Below, piece after piece: positions 28,420 to 37,364 of a stretch of DNA of 64,000 nt; position 1 is the stretch's first letter, and every line of letters begins with the position of its first letter. The position numbers and the translations under genes are program-made. The notes below the pieces were generated by a model. The model had not been told where the DNA came from. It did not search any database and worked only from the letters and a program-made list of their open reading frames with translations. Origin of the DNA: Rhizobium sp. WSM4643 (GTDB lineage Bacteria; Pseudomonadota; Alphaproteobacteria; Rhizobiales; Rhizobiaceae); assembly GCF_025152745.1 (NCBI RefSeq), contig NZ_CP104040.1, positions 3,038,001 through 3,102,000 of the forward strand, written 5' to 3'.

Positions 28420-31229
28420 ACGCCCTTCCCTTCGCTTTCGCCTATCCCGCCATTCTAGGCGCGCTCCTTGCCTTGCCCGTCATCTGGTGGCTGCTGCGGC
28501 TGACGCCGCCACGTCCCAAGACCGAAGTCTTCCCGCCACTGAAGATCCTCGCCTCCGTGCTGAAGCGCGAGGAGACGCCGGCGCAAAGCCCGTGGTGGCT
28601 GACGCTGCTGCGCATGCTGCTCGCCGCCGCCATCATCCTTGCGATCGCCGATCCGGTTTTCAATCCGCGCACCAGTTCGCTCGCATCAGGTGGCCCGCTC
28701 GTCCTCTTCGTCGACAACAGCTGGGCGGCGGCACCGGACTGGGAGCGCCGCATCCAGACCGCCGACGCATTGATAGACGATGCCGAATCCGCCGGCACGC
28801 CTGTGTCGATCGCCTTCACCGCCGATCCGACCAACGACGCCGTGCCCGGCACCGCCGCTGCCGCCCGCGACAAGCTGCGTGCCGCCGAGCCACGACCGCT
28901 TGTGCCGGACCGCGAACGCGCCTTCCAGGCGCTGCGCGCCGCGATGAATGGCATCAAGCCTGGTACCCTCGCCTTCCTGACCGACGGCGCCGCCGCCAAG
29001 CCCGACGACTCGACGGTGCGCAGGCTCGCCGAACTCCAGCCCGCCGATCTGCGCCTAATCGAAGGCGATGCTGCGCGGACCGTGGCGATCACCGCCGCCA
29101 ACAATGCGGCAGACGCCATGACCGTCAAGGTCACTCGGCTCAATACCTCGCATGCCGCATCCGTGGCGTTGAACGCCGTCGATACCCAGGGCCGCTCGAT
29201 CGCCAACGATAGGGTGGACTTCCGCCCCGGCCAGAGCGTCGCGACGAGTTCGATCACCGCACCCTTCGAGATGCGCAACGATTTCGCACGCGTCAGCGTC
29301 GACAACGGTGCCACCGCAGGCGCCGTCCACCTTCTCGATGATGCATTCAAGCGCCGTCGCGTCGTCTTGCTGTCGGGCGAAGGAGGGGATGAGTTCCAGC
29401 CGCTGCTCTCGCCGCTCTATTATATCCAGCGAGCGCTGCAGCCCTACGCGGATCTGATCCAACCTGCCGATTCCGATCTTTCGGTCGCAATACCAAAACT
29501 TCTCGCCAGCAATCCCTCCATCATCATCATGGCCGATATCGGCCGGCTGCCGGAGGAGACCTACGAGCCTCTGACGCGCTGGATATCGAATGGCGGCATG
29601 CTCCTGCGTTTTGCCGGCCCGCGCATGGCGGCAGCCCCTGCGGACGATCCGCTGATCCCCGTCATCCTGCGCCAGGGAGAACGGGCGCTGGGCGGCACTT
29701 TGTCCTGGAGCGAGCCGCAGTCACTTGCCGAATTTCCAAGTTTCGGACCTTTCGCCCGGATAGCGCGTCCTGCCGATGTCGTCGTCAAGCGGCAGGTGCT
29801 TGCCGAACCGACACCCGATCTTGCCGAACGCACCTGGGCGAACCTGGCTGACGGCACGCCGCTCGTGACGATGAAGCAGCTCGCATCCGGCCAGATCGTC
29901 CTGTTTCACGTCACCGCGGAAGCAACCTGGTCCAATCTGCCGATCTCAGGCACTTTCGTCGACATGCTGCGTCACCTCCTGCAGATATCGCGCTCGGGCG
30001 GCGTGACTTCGGAAGCGCGCGGCAATGCGCGTGTCTCCGAAACCCTGCCGCCATTCCGTATGCTGACGGCCACGGGCACGCTCGTCTCCGAGACGGGTTC
30101 GGCGCGGCCGCTCATCCCGCAGGCCGGAGCCGAACCGACGGCGAATTTCGACAACCCGCCCGGGCTCTACGGTTCGGAGGACGGTTTCACCTCCCTGAAC
30201 GTGCTGCCCGAGAACGCCGAACTGACGCCGCTCGACACAACAGGGACCAATGCCGTGCGCGAAGGCCTGATCGGCGGCGAAAGCTGGTCGGCAAAACCCG
30301 CACTCTTTCTCGCAGCCTTTCTGCTGCTCTTGGCCGATAGCCTGATCGTTCTGTTCATGAATGGCGCATTCTCGCGATTGCGCCCGGCTGTCCGCACCAC
30401 AGCGATGATCGCGGTCGCCGTCGGCGCCTGCTTTCTCATCCAACCCGGCACGCTTCACGCCGACGACTCCCAGCCCGGCGACGACCTCATCTTGCAGAGG
30501 CTTGATAACACGCACCTCGCCTATGTCGTCACCGGCGAACAGGACGTGGACAATATATCCGAGCGCGGTCTCGAGGGACTGACCCAGTTCCTGACTTTTC
30601 GCACGACGCTGGAGCCGGCACCGCCCGTGGGCATCGACCTCACCAAAGACGAGCTCTCCTTCTATCCGATCATCTATTGGCCGGTTTCGGCGACGGCGCC
30701 GATGCCGTCGACGGCGGCGATCAGCCGTATCGATGCCTATATGCGCAATGGCGGCACTGTGCTTTTCGATACGCGCGATCAGATCAGCGCATTGGACAAT
30801 GGCGGCAATGTCAGCGCCAACGGTGAGAGGCTGCAGACAATCCTCGCCAATCTCGATATTCCGGCGCTCGAACCGGTACCATCAGACCATGTGCTGACGA
30901 AGTCCTTCTATCTCCTGTCGAGCTTTCCCGGTCGTTATACCGGCAGCCCGCTCTGGATTGAGTCCCGGCAGGGCGGTCAGGGGCCGAGCGAAAAATCGGC
31001 GGCGACAGCCGACGGCGTTTCGCCGATCCTGATCACCGGCAATGATTTCGCCGGCGCTTGGGCGATCGACGACAACGGCGTACCGATGCTGCCGACCGTG
31101 CCGTCGGATGAAACGCAGCGCGAATACGCCTACCGTTCCGGTGTCAACATCATGATGTATATGCTGACCGGCAACTACAAGACCGACCAGGTCCATGTTC
31201 CCGACCTCCTCGAACGGTTAGGACAATGA
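28416..31229 (+). CDS. BatA/DUF4159 domain membrane protein
   Basis: The 937-residue product has an N-terminal BatA-type pair of TM helices (about 5-85), a vWA-like region (LVLFVDNSW), a gatase-like middle, a TM pair near residue 620-670 and a C-terminal DUF4159 domain (ISERGLEGLTQFLTFRT...LDFYPI-like core at about 705-930). It is the membrane effector of the MoxR operon, facing the periplasm by prediction. Its role is unproven. Confidence 0.85.
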   Translation: MNALPFAFAYPAILGALLALPVIWWLLRLTPPRPKTEVFPPLKILASVLKREETPAQSPWWLTLLRMLLAAAIILAIADPVFNPRTSSLASGGPLVLFVDNSWAAAPDWERRIQTADALIDDAESAGTPVSIAFTADPTNDAVPGTAAAARDKLRAAEPRPLVPDRERAFQALRAAMNGIKPGTLAFLTDGAAAKPDDSTVRRLAELQPADLRLIEGDAARTVAITAANNAADAMTVKVTRLNTSHAASVALNAVDTQGRSIANDRVDFRPGQSVATSSITAPFEMRNDFARVSVDNGATAGAVHLLDDAFKRRRVVLLSGEGGDEFQPLLSPLYYIQRALQPYADLIQPADSDLSVAIPKLLASNPSIIIMADIGRLPEETYEPLTRWISNGGMLLRFAGPRMAAAPADDPLIPVILRQGERALGGTLSWSEPQSLAEFPSFGPFARIARPADVVVKRQVLAEPTPDLAERTWANLADGTPLVTMKQLASGQIVLFHVTAEATWSNLPISGTFVDMLRHLLQISRSGGVTSEARGNARVSETLPPFRMLTATGTLVSETGSARPLIPQAGAEPTANFDNPPGLYGSEDGFTSLNVLPENAELTPLDTTGTNAVREGLIGGESWSAKPALFLAAFLLLLADSLIVLFMNGAFSRLRPAVRTTAMIAVAVGACFLIQPGTLHADDSQPGDDLILQRLDNTHLAYVVTGEQDVDNISERGLEGLTQFLTFRTTLEPAPPVGIDLTKDELSFYPIIYWPVSATAPMPSTAAISRIDAYMRNGGTVLFDTRDQISALDNGGNVSANGERLQTILANLDIPALEPVPSDHVLTKSFYLLSSFPGRYTGSPLWIESRQGGQGPSEKSAATADGVSPILITGNDFAGAWAIDDNGVPMLPTVPSDETQREYAYRSGVNIMMYMLTGNYKTDQVHVPDLLERLGQ

Positions 31230-31230
31230 G

Positions 31231-33300
31231 ATGACGTTCGACTTTTCGCCCTTCCTGCCTTGGCCTGTTTTGGCCGCACTGGCTGCCGTCAGCACGATCA
31301 TCGCCGTCTTCGCGATCTGGCGCGGCATCCGCGGCGCCTGGATCAGAACGCTGGCAGCACTCGCCATGCTGACCGCGCTTGCCAATCCTGTGCTCCTGCA
31401 GGAAGACAGGGATCAGTTGTCGACGATCGTCCCCGTTCTTGTCGATCGAAGCCAGAGCCAGCAGACACCCGATCGCGTCAAGATGACCGACGATGCGCTT
31501 GCTGCCCTCAAAGGACAGCTCGCCCGCTTCCCCCAGATAGAGCCCCGCTTCGTCGATGTCGAAGGCGACGTCAATTCCGACGTGCCGTCCACGCGCCTGT
31601 TCGACGCGCTGTCGGCCAACATTGCCGATGTCCCGCCCGCCCGCATCGGCGGCGCCATCATGCTGACCGACGGTGAAGTCCATGATGTTCCAGCCGCCAA
31701 TCAGGCGCTCGGTTTCGACGCGCCGATCCATGGTCTCGTAACCGGCAAGGCCAACGAATTCGATCGCCGCATCGAAGTCATCAAGGGGCCGCGCTTCGGC
31801 ATCGTCAACGAAGAGCAGCAGGTGATCTTGCGCGTCTTCGACGACGGTCCGAGCCCCGGCGGCACGGCCGATGTCACGGTGAAGCTGAATGGTGATGAGA
31901 TCGCCACCCTGCAGGCGACACCCGGGCAGGATACGCCCTTCTCCTTCAAGGTGCCGGGTGGCGGCAGCAATGTGCTCGAATTCTCGGTCGCAGCCCTTCC
32001 CGGCGAAGTCACCACCGCCAACAACCGTGCCGTCCACGTCATCGACGGCATCCGCCAGAATCTCCGCGTCCTGCTCGTTTCCGGCGAGCCGCATGCCGGC
32101 GAGCGCGCCTGGCGCAACCTGCTGAAATCCGATGCGTCGGTCGATCTCGTCCACTTCACCATCCTGCGTCCGCCGGAAAAACAGGACGGAACGCCGATCA
32201 ACGAGCTGTCGCTGATCGCCTTCCCGACGCGTGAGCTCTTCGTCGACAAGATCAAGGATTTCGACCTGATCATCTTTGATCGCTACCAACACCGCGGCGT
32301 GCTGCCGCTGCTCTATTACGATTACATCGCGCAATATGTCGACAACGGCGGCGCGCTGCTGATCGCCGCCGGTCCCGAGCACGCTGGCCCCGATTCCATT
32401 GCACTGACGCCACTTTCCTCGGTCCTGCCGGCAACGCCGACCGGAGAGATGATCGAAAAGGCCTTCTATCCCCGCCTCTCCGAGGAAGGCCGCAAACATC
32501 CCGTCACGCGCGGCCTTGACGGGTCGGGCGAGGACCCGCCGCATTGGGGCCGCTGGTTCCGCAGCGTCGATGTCGACCGGCCGCAGGGCGAGACGATCAT
32601 GCTCGGCGCCGACAATCACCCGCTGCTGGTGCTGAACCGGGCTGGTCAGGGCCGCGTCGCCATGCTGCTTTCCGATCAGGGCTGGCTCTGGGCGCGCGGC
32701 TTCGAAGGCGGCGGTCCGAACGTTTCGCTCTATCGCCGTATCGCCCATTGGCTGATGAAGGAGCCGGCGCTCGAGGAAGAAGCGCTGACGGCGCGCGCCT
32801 CCGGCCGGACCCTTGAGATCACGCGCCAGACGATCGGCGACAATCCCGGCAACGCCACCGTGCGTTATCCTTCCGGCAAGACCGAAACTCTGCCGCTTAC
32901 CCAGTCCGAACCGGGCCTCTACAAGGCCGAGAAGAGGATGGACGAAATCGGTCTCTTCGAAATTCGCAACGGCAATCTGTCGACGCTTGTCCATATCGGC
33001 GCCGTCGATGCACCGGAATTCAAGGCGATGATCTCGACGACCGATGTGCTGAAACCGGTCGCCGACAGAAGCAAGGGTCTCGTCGCCCGCGTCTCCAATG
33101 CAAATGGCGCGATCTCGGTGCCGCCGATCCTGCCGGTGCGCGGCCAGGTGCGCGTCTCCGACAACGATCGCATGATGATCCGCATGACCAGCGAGACCGT
33201 CTTGAAGGGCATCAACACGCTGCCGCTCTTTGCCGGTTTCGCCGGCGTCGGCATCCTGCTGCTCGCCTTCGGCGCCATGTGGTGGCGCGAAGGGCGGTAA
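31231..33300 (+). CDS. membrane protein with glutamine amidotransferase-like domain
   Basis: The 689-residue product has two N-terminal TM helices (about 8-55), a vWA-like segment (VPVLVDRSQS), a large periplasmic beta-rich region, a gatase-I-like fold around LLVSGEPHAGERAWRNLL and DNGGALLIAAGPEH, and one C-terminal TM. It follows the DUF4159 gene by 1 nt. It is the last of the four-gene MoxR module; function unknown. Confidence 0.82.
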   Translation: MTFDFSPFLPWPVLAALAAVSTIIAVFAIWRGIRGAWIRTLAALAMLTALANPVLLQEDRDQLSTIVPVLVDRSQSQQTPDRVKMTDDALAALKGQLARFPQIEPRFVDVEGDVNSDVPSTRLFDALSANIADVPPARIGGAIMLTDGEVHDVPAANQALGFDAPIHGLVTGKANEFDRRIEVIKGPRFGIVNEEQQVILRVFDDGPSPGGTADVTVKLNGDEIATLQATPGQDTPFSFKVPGGGSNVLEFSVAALPGEVTTANNRAVHVIDGIRQNLRVLLVSGEPHAGERAWRNLLKSDASVDLVHFTILRPPEKQDGTPINELSLIAFPTRELFVDKIKDFDLIIFDRYQHRGVLPLLYYDYIAQYVDNGGALLIAAGPEHAGPDSIALTPLSSVLPATPTGEMIEKAFYPRLSEEGRKHPVTRGLDGSGEDPPHWGRWFRSVDVDRPQGETIMLGADNHPLLVLNRAGQGRVAMLLSDQGWLWARGFEGGGPNVSLYRRIAHWLMKEPALEEEALTARASGRTLEITRQTIGDNPGNATVRYPSGKTETLPLTQSEPGLYKAEKRMDEIGLFEIRNGNLSTLVHIGAVDAPEFKAMISTTDVLKPVADRSKGLVARVSNANGAISVPPILPVRGQVRVSDNDRMMIRMTSETVLKGINTLPLFAGFAGVGILLLAFGAMWWREGR

Positions 33301-33304
33301 TCTC

Positions 33305-33721
33305 ATGCCGGAATTCGAGCTCACCGCCGCGCCCTCGACAGAAGAGCTCGCGGCAATCACCGACGCGCTCTCGGCGTTCAACAACAGCGATGTCGGCCCC
33401 TCGGATCGCCGGCCGCTTGCGGTCCTCATCCGCGATACCGACGGCAAGGTGACGGGCGGTCTTTCCGGTTTTACCGCCTGGGGCTGGCTTTTCACCCAGA
33501 TGCTCTACATTCCCGACACACTGCGCGGCACCGGTATATCAGGTAATATCCTCGCAAAGGCGGAAGAAGAGGCGAGAGCCCGGGGGTGCCGCGGCGCCTG
33601 GATCGACACGTTCAGCACGCGGGCTCTGCGCGCCTACCTCAGCCAGGGTTATGAGGTCTTCGGGGAGCTTGAGGATTTCCCGGAAGGCCGCACGCGCAGC
33701 TTCCTCCGGAAAAGTCTCTAG
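33305..33721 (+). CDS. GNAT-family N-acetyltransferase
   Basis: The 138-residue product has the acetyl-CoA motif LRGTGISGNILAKAEEEARARG and the C-terminal RALRAYLSQGYEVFG. It starts 4 nt after the MoxR-module membrane protein, so it is likely co-transcribed. The substrate is unknown. A hairpin follows at the stop. Confidence 0.88.
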   Translation: MPEFELTAAPSTEELAAITDALSAFNNSDVGPSDRRPLAVLIRDTDGKVTGGLSGFTAWGWLFTQMLYIPDTLRGTGISGNILAKAEEEARARGCRGAWIDTFSTRALRAYLSQGYEVFGELEDFPEGRTRSFLRKSL

Positions 33722-33758
33722 AGCACTTTCCGTTTTTCGTCGAACCACGAAAGTGCTC
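33721..33758 (+). terminator. terminator and start of repeat mosaic
   Basis: GAGCACTTTC (33721-33730) pairs with GAAAGTGCTC (33749-33758). It overlaps the last base of the GNAT stop codon. The hairpin also looks like the edge of a dispersed rhizobial intergenic element. Confidence 0.65.
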
Positions 33759-33774
33759 TATCTCTTTGTTTTCA

Positions 33775-33917
33775 CGCAATTCTGGACGCTGTGCACTTTT
33801 GCTGGAATTGCTCTGGCGCATCGGCCCGAAAACCGGAATCGATTTTCGGAAAGCACGATGCGTAGAGTCAAAGTGTTAGAGCGTCCTTTGTGCGTCCGAA
33901 AAGGACGCGTAGCGCTC
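33775..33917 (-). repeat. rhizobial intergenic mosaic repeat, inverted copy
   Basis: Read on the minus strand, 33917-33818 matches the family at 36702, 40666 and 47627: a GCGTCCTTTTCGGACGC hairpin, GGACGCT, then CTAACACTTTGA and an AAATCGATTCCGG segment. The plus-strand part 33775-33815 (CGCAATTCTGGAC, GGAATTGCTCT) resembles a second element type. The IS630 copy sits exactly at its edge. Confidence 0.7.
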
Positions 33918-33932
33918 TAGAGCGGGATTGTT

Positions 33933-34529
33933 TTACGTCCGTTCATATCCGGCTTCCTTGAAGTAGTTTTGGCACTCTTTCGGCGAGACGGTTTGAAGGG
34001 TGGCTGCCAGCGCGTCGTCGATGGCCTGTCGGGTTCGAGCCTGCGCCTTGCGCAGCTCGTGCTTGATCTTGGCGAAGAGTTTTTCGATCGGATTGAGATC
34101 GGGGGAATACTGCGGCAGGAAGAACAATCGGGCGCCGGCCTTGCGGATGGCGGCACGGATAGCGCCGGCCTTGTGCGAGCCGAGATTATCCATGACGACG
34201 ATGTCGCCGGGTTTGAGCTCCGGTACCAGCACCCTCTCGACATAGATGCGAAAGCGTTCGCCATTGATCGGACCGTCGATGATCCACGGTGCGCTGACGC
34301 GGTCGGCCCTGAGGGCTGCGACAAAAGTCATGGTATTCCAGTGGCCGAAGGGCGCATGGCCCAACAGCCGTTCGCCGCGCGGCGCCCAGCCCCTGAGCGG
34401 CGTCATATTCGTCTTCGTCCAGGTTTCGTCGATAAAGACAAGGCGAGATGGATCGATGCGATGGCGATGCTTCAGCCAGCGCGCCCGCCGGGCGGCAACA
34501 TCGGGCCGCTCGCGCTCGCTGGCGACCAA
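33933..34529 (-). CDS. IS630 transposase, catalytic C-terminal part (OrfB)
   Basis: The DDE domain reads [13 protein letters not shown] (first Asp), [15 protein letters not shown] (second Asp) and [23 protein letters not shown] (Glu), all intact. It is offset by -1 from OrfA. Fusion across the A7 run at 34534-34540 would yield the usual IS630 protein of about 310 residues. As a separate frame it has no ribosome-binding site of its own, so a functional enzyme needs slippage. Confidence 0.9.
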   Translation of the reverse strand: MVASERERPDVAARRARWLKHRHRIDPSRLVFIDETWTKTNMTPLRGWAPRGERLLGHAPFGHWNTMTFVAALRADRVSAPWIIDGPINGERFRIYVERVLVPELKPGDIVVMDNLGSHKAGAIRAAIRKAGARLFFLPQYSPDLNPIEKLFAKIKHELRKAQARTRQAIDDALAATLQTVSPKECQNYFKEAGYERT

Positions 34530-34879
34530 CGTCTTTTTTTATAACTCAGCTCTTCCTCATGCACGAAGGTCCGGACGGCGCTGTAATCCACTTTCAGGCC
34601 GCGCTCTCCCAGTTCCGCCACCAACCCGCGCAAGGTGAACGCCTGCATGTGGCAGCGATCGATCAGCCAGACCCGATGTTTACCTGAGATCGCCCGTGGC
34701 TTGTGCCCGCCCATCTGGCCGGGAGCCGCGCTGCCCGTCTCACGCAAGCGCCGGACCCAGTCGATCGCGGTGCTGATGCCAATGCCGAAGCGCTTTGCCG
34801 CCGCTCGACACGACAGGCCCTCGCGCGTTACTGCGCCCACAACGCGTTCCCGAAGATCATCCGAAAAAGGTTTCGCCAT
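34472..34879 (-). CDS. IS630 transposase, helix-turn-helix N-terminal part (OrfA)
   Basis: The 135-residue frame begins [17 protein letters not shown] and carries the HTH ([22 protein letters not shown]) and the winged linker ([20 protein letters not shown]). After ELSYKK it leaves the family frame at a run of seven A residues on the coding strand; one base fewer would restore the in-frame family sequence YKKTLVASE. Either programmed -1 slippage or a recent single-base expansion explains this. Confidence 0.88.
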   Translation of the reverse strand: MAKPFSDDLRERVVGAVTREGLSCRAAAKRFGIGISTAIDWVRRLRETGSAAPGQMGGHKPRAISGKHRVWLIDRCHMQAFTLRGLVAELGERGLKVDYSAVRTFVHEEELSYKKRRWSPASASGPMLPPGGRAG

Positions 34880-34976
34880 CCAGACCGGCCTCCTGCACCG
34901 GCCAGAATGGTGAATCTGATTTGCACCAGAAAGGGAATCCCTGTTCCGATTCCGACTAAAACAATCCCGCTCTAAA

Positions 34977-35477
34977 TCATTCACGCCAAGCGATCGTGCC
35001 CTTCAGCCGCGCCTGCACGCCGTCGGCAATCGGAACGACAAGCACACGACCGGGATCGACCGGGCCTGGAAAAGAAAGCGCATTGTAGGCGACCTTCTCG
35101 AAACCGAGCGGGCCGTAATAGGGCGGGTCGCCGACGAGGATGACGGCTTCCGAGCCCTTGCGCCTTGCCGCCTCCACCGCGATCCGCACCAGTTCCCGGC
35201 CGATGCCCTTGTTCTTGTGGGAGGGGCGGACGGCGAGCGGGCCAAGCAGATGGCCCTTCACCGTGCCGGCCAGTACCGGCGTCATACGCACGGAGGCGAT
35301 CGTCTCACCGTTATCGGTGCAGATGAAGGAGAGCGACAGATCATGCGGCCCCTGCTCACGGATGCGCGCGGCAGCGCGCGTGAAGCGGCCCGGACCGAAG
35401 GCTTCTTCGTTGATGTGTTCGATGGCGGCGTCATGAGACGCGTCTTCAGTGAGGTAGACGAGATCGTGCTTGTACAT
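34977..35477 (-). CDS. GNAT-family N-acetyltransferase (YhbS-like)
   Basis: The 166-residue product contains EAFGPGRFTRAAARIREQG, GPLAVRPSHKNKGIGRELVR (acetyl-CoA motif) and ILVGDPPYYGPLGFEKV, as in COG3153 acetyltransferases. ATG at 35477 is chosen; the open frame continues to 36695 only as a shadow of the next gene. The IS630 end lies 2 bp past its stop, which may have removed its terminator. Confidence 0.88.
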   Translation of the reverse strand: MYKHDLVYLTEDASHDAAIEHINEEAFGPGRFTRAAARIREQGPHDLSLSFICTDNGETIASVRMTPVLAGTVKGHLLGPLAVRPSHKNKGIGRELVRIAVEAARRKGSEAVILVGDPPYYGPLGFEKVAYNALSFPGPVDPGRVLVVPIADGVQARLKGTIAWRE

Positions 35478-35735
35478 GATGACAGAAACCGGATGGACAG
35501 ATTGATGGGTCTCGAACACGCCTAGGGCGTTCGGGAGCATCAGCGTCGTCGCGGGTTTCTGGAAATGAACATCAGGCAGGGGTCCGAAAAATCGTGAAAA
35601 CGCCGATAGCAGGAAAAATTTCCGCCGTCCAACGCAAAATGCGCGACGTGACGCACTGTTCAATCTTTGTCGCCTGTAAAGCCCTGGCATCTGCGATATC
35701 TTCCGTTCCAACACGCAATGAAGGGAATGAAGACC

Positions 35736-36746
35736 ATGGGAATGCTGGTGGATGGCGTCTGGCATGACGTCTGGTATGACACGAAGGAGAGCAAGGGCCA
35801 TTTCAAGCGGCAGCCATCGCAGTTCCGCAACTGGGTGACATCGGACGGTGAGGCCGGCCCTTCGGGCAGCGGTGGCTTCAAGGCCGAGGCCGGGCGTTAC
35901 CATCTCTATGTCTCGCTCGCCTGCCCCTGGGCGCACCGCACGCTGATCTTCCGCAAGCTGAAGAAGCTCGAAGAGCTGATCTCGGTCTCCGTCGTCGATC
36001 CGCTGATGCTCGATAACGGCTGGGAGTTCAAGGTCGGCGGCGGTGCCACCGGCGACCACCTCTTCGACGCCACCACGCTCTGGCAGATCTATGTCAGGGC
36101 CGATCCGCGCTATTCCGGCCGCGTCACCGTTCCCGTCCTCTGGGACAAGAAGACCGGCACGATCGTCAACAACGAATCCGCCGAGATCATCCGCATGTTC
36201 AATGGCGCCTTCGACGGGCTGACCGGTTTGACAGCCGATTTTTATCCCGAGGACCTTCGCTCCGACATCGATGCGCTGAACGCTATCGTCTACGACACCG
36301 TCAACAACGGCGTCTACAAGGCGGGCTTTGCCACCACCCAGCAAGCCTATGAAGAAAACGTCGGCAAGCTGTTCGAAACGCTCGACATGCTCGACGAGCG
36401 CCTTGGCAAGGGCCGCTACCTCTTCGGCAACCACCAGACCGAGGCTGACTGGCGCCTGTTCACCACGTTGGTGCGCTTCGACGCTGTCTATGTCGGCCAT
36501 TTCAAGTGCAACATCCGCCGCATCGCCGACTACCGCAACCTGCCCGGCTATCTGCGAGACCTGTATCAAACCGCAGGCGTTGCCGAGACGGTGAACCTCA
36601 ACCACATCAAGCAGCACTATTATCGCAGCCACAAAACGATCAATCCGACCGGCATCGTTCCCGTCGGCCCGGCGCTCGATCTCGACAGTCCGCACGGCCG
36701 CACTACAACGCCGCGCGCCTTTTTAGACGTGCAAAGGACGCTGTAG
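35736..36746 (+). CDS. glutathionyl-hydroquinone reductase (xi-class GST)
   Basis: The 336-residue product has the xi-class active site SLACPWAHRTLIFRKLK with the catalytic Cys, and the C-terminal GST helical domain (HQTEADWRLFTTLVRFDAVYVGHFKCN cited as about 36433-36513). These enzymes reduce glutathionyl-hydroquinones. Several ATGs occur at 35718-35742; 35736 has the best spacing to AAGGG. The last 15 codons lie inside a dispersed repeat (36702-36806), so the tail differs from a typical family terminus. Confidence 0.92.
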   Translation: MGMLVDGVWHDVWYDTKESKGHFKRQPSQFRNWVTSDGEAGPSGSGGFKAEAGRYHLYVSLACPWAHRTLIFRKLKKLEELISVSVVDPLMLDNGWEFKVGGGATGDHLFDATTLWQIYVRADPRYSGRVTVPVLWDKKTGTIVNNESAEIIRMFNGAFDGLTGLTADFYPEDLRSDIDALNAIVYDTVNNGVYKAGFATTQQAYEENVGKLFETLDMLDERLGKGRYLFGNHQTEADWRLFTTLVRFDAVYVGHFKCNIRRIADYRNLPGYLRDLYQTAGVAETVNLNHIKQHYYRSHKTINPTGIVPVGPALDLDSPHGRTTTPRAFLDVQRTL

Positions 36747-36806
36747 CACTTTGAATTGCTGCAAATTTTATCCCTAAATCGATTCCGATTTAAGAAATTA
36801 TGCAGT
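36702..36806 (+). repeat. rhizobial intergenic repeat, copy A (overlaps GST gene end)
   Basis: Order: ACTACAACGCCGCGCGCC, a GCG-type hairpin with loop TTTTAGAC, GGACGCTGTAGCACTTTGAA, TTGCTGCAAATTTTATCCC and TAAATCGATTCCGATTTAAG, ending TATGCAGT. It agrees with copies at 40666 and 47627 over most of its length. The GST gene stop codon falls inside it. Confidence 0.8.
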
Positions 36807-36826
36807 CGCTTGCCGCCGCCTGAGGT

Positions 36827-37303
36827 TCACCAGCGGTGGTCGGACTCCCGCTCGCCGCGAAGCTCCGCGAGACGGCGATACGTCGCCTTGGTCGTGCCCT
36901 CGGGCAAGCTGTCGAGGGAAAAGAAGCCGCTGTCGGATATCTCCCAGTCCGGCGGCCGCGGAGCCGTCTGCTCGACGGTCGCCCGGTAGAAGACGACATG
37001 GTCGCGCCTTGTGGTCGTGGTATTGAAATAGACCTGGATCAGCTGCGGCTTGCCGATGATCCTGAGGTTGCCCTCCTCGCGCAATTCCTTGGCAAGCGCT
37101 TCCTCGACCGTCTCGTTGCGCTCCAGCCCGCCGCCTGGCATATGCCAGCCGCCGACATAGCTGTGGCGCACGAGAAAGATGCGCCCGTCCGCATCGAAAC
37201 AAGCGGCCCGCACGCCCACGGTCATGCTGCGGACGAAACTGAAATAGACATGCAGCAGGCGCAATGCCAGCCTCATGTGAAGGGGCCGGTTCTCTTTATC
37301 CAC
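36827..37303 (-). CDS. NUDIX hydrolase
   Basis: The 158-residue product has the NUDIX box GGGLERNETVEEALAKELREEGN preceded by HMPGG (numbered as one region near residues 58-82; the motif is intact including the REEG core). GTG at 37303 has GGAG 5 nt upstream; 37309 is an alternative. The substrate is not predictable. Confidence 0.9.
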   Translation of the reverse strand: MDKENRPLHMRLALRLLHVYFSFVRSMTVGVRAACFDADGRIFLVRHSYVGGWHMPGGGLERNETVEEALAKELREEGNLRIIGKPQLIQVYFNTTTTRRDHVVFYRATVEQTAPRPPDWEISDSGFFSLDSLPEGTTKATYRRLAELRGERESDHRW

Positions 37304-37364
37304 TATCACTCCGTTTCAGCTCTTCATCGCGCCCGATGTGTTTGATTTGTCAATAAGCTGGTCT

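Larger units (their letters stand above)
33920..34972. mobile_element. IS630-family insertion sequence, complete
   Basis: The 1053-bp element is bounded by 16-bp perfect terminal inverted repeats (GAGCGGGATTGTTTTA and its complement) and flanked by TA at 33918-33919 and 34973-34974, the target duplication of the IS630/Tc1 group. Two transposase frames fill it on the minus strand. The right end lies 2 bp from the stop of a GNAT gene, so insertion left that gene intact. Confidence 0.93.

Noticed and set aside
31150..33495. 781-residue antisense frame on the minus strand
   Set aside because: It mirrors two real plus-strand genes with matching codon position bias; it shows no domain and is Asp/Arg-rich as expected for a GC-rich shadow.
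34977..36695. 572-residue frame extending the GNAT gene upstream
   Set aside because: Everything before residue 407 is the antisense of the GST gene; the family start is at 35477.
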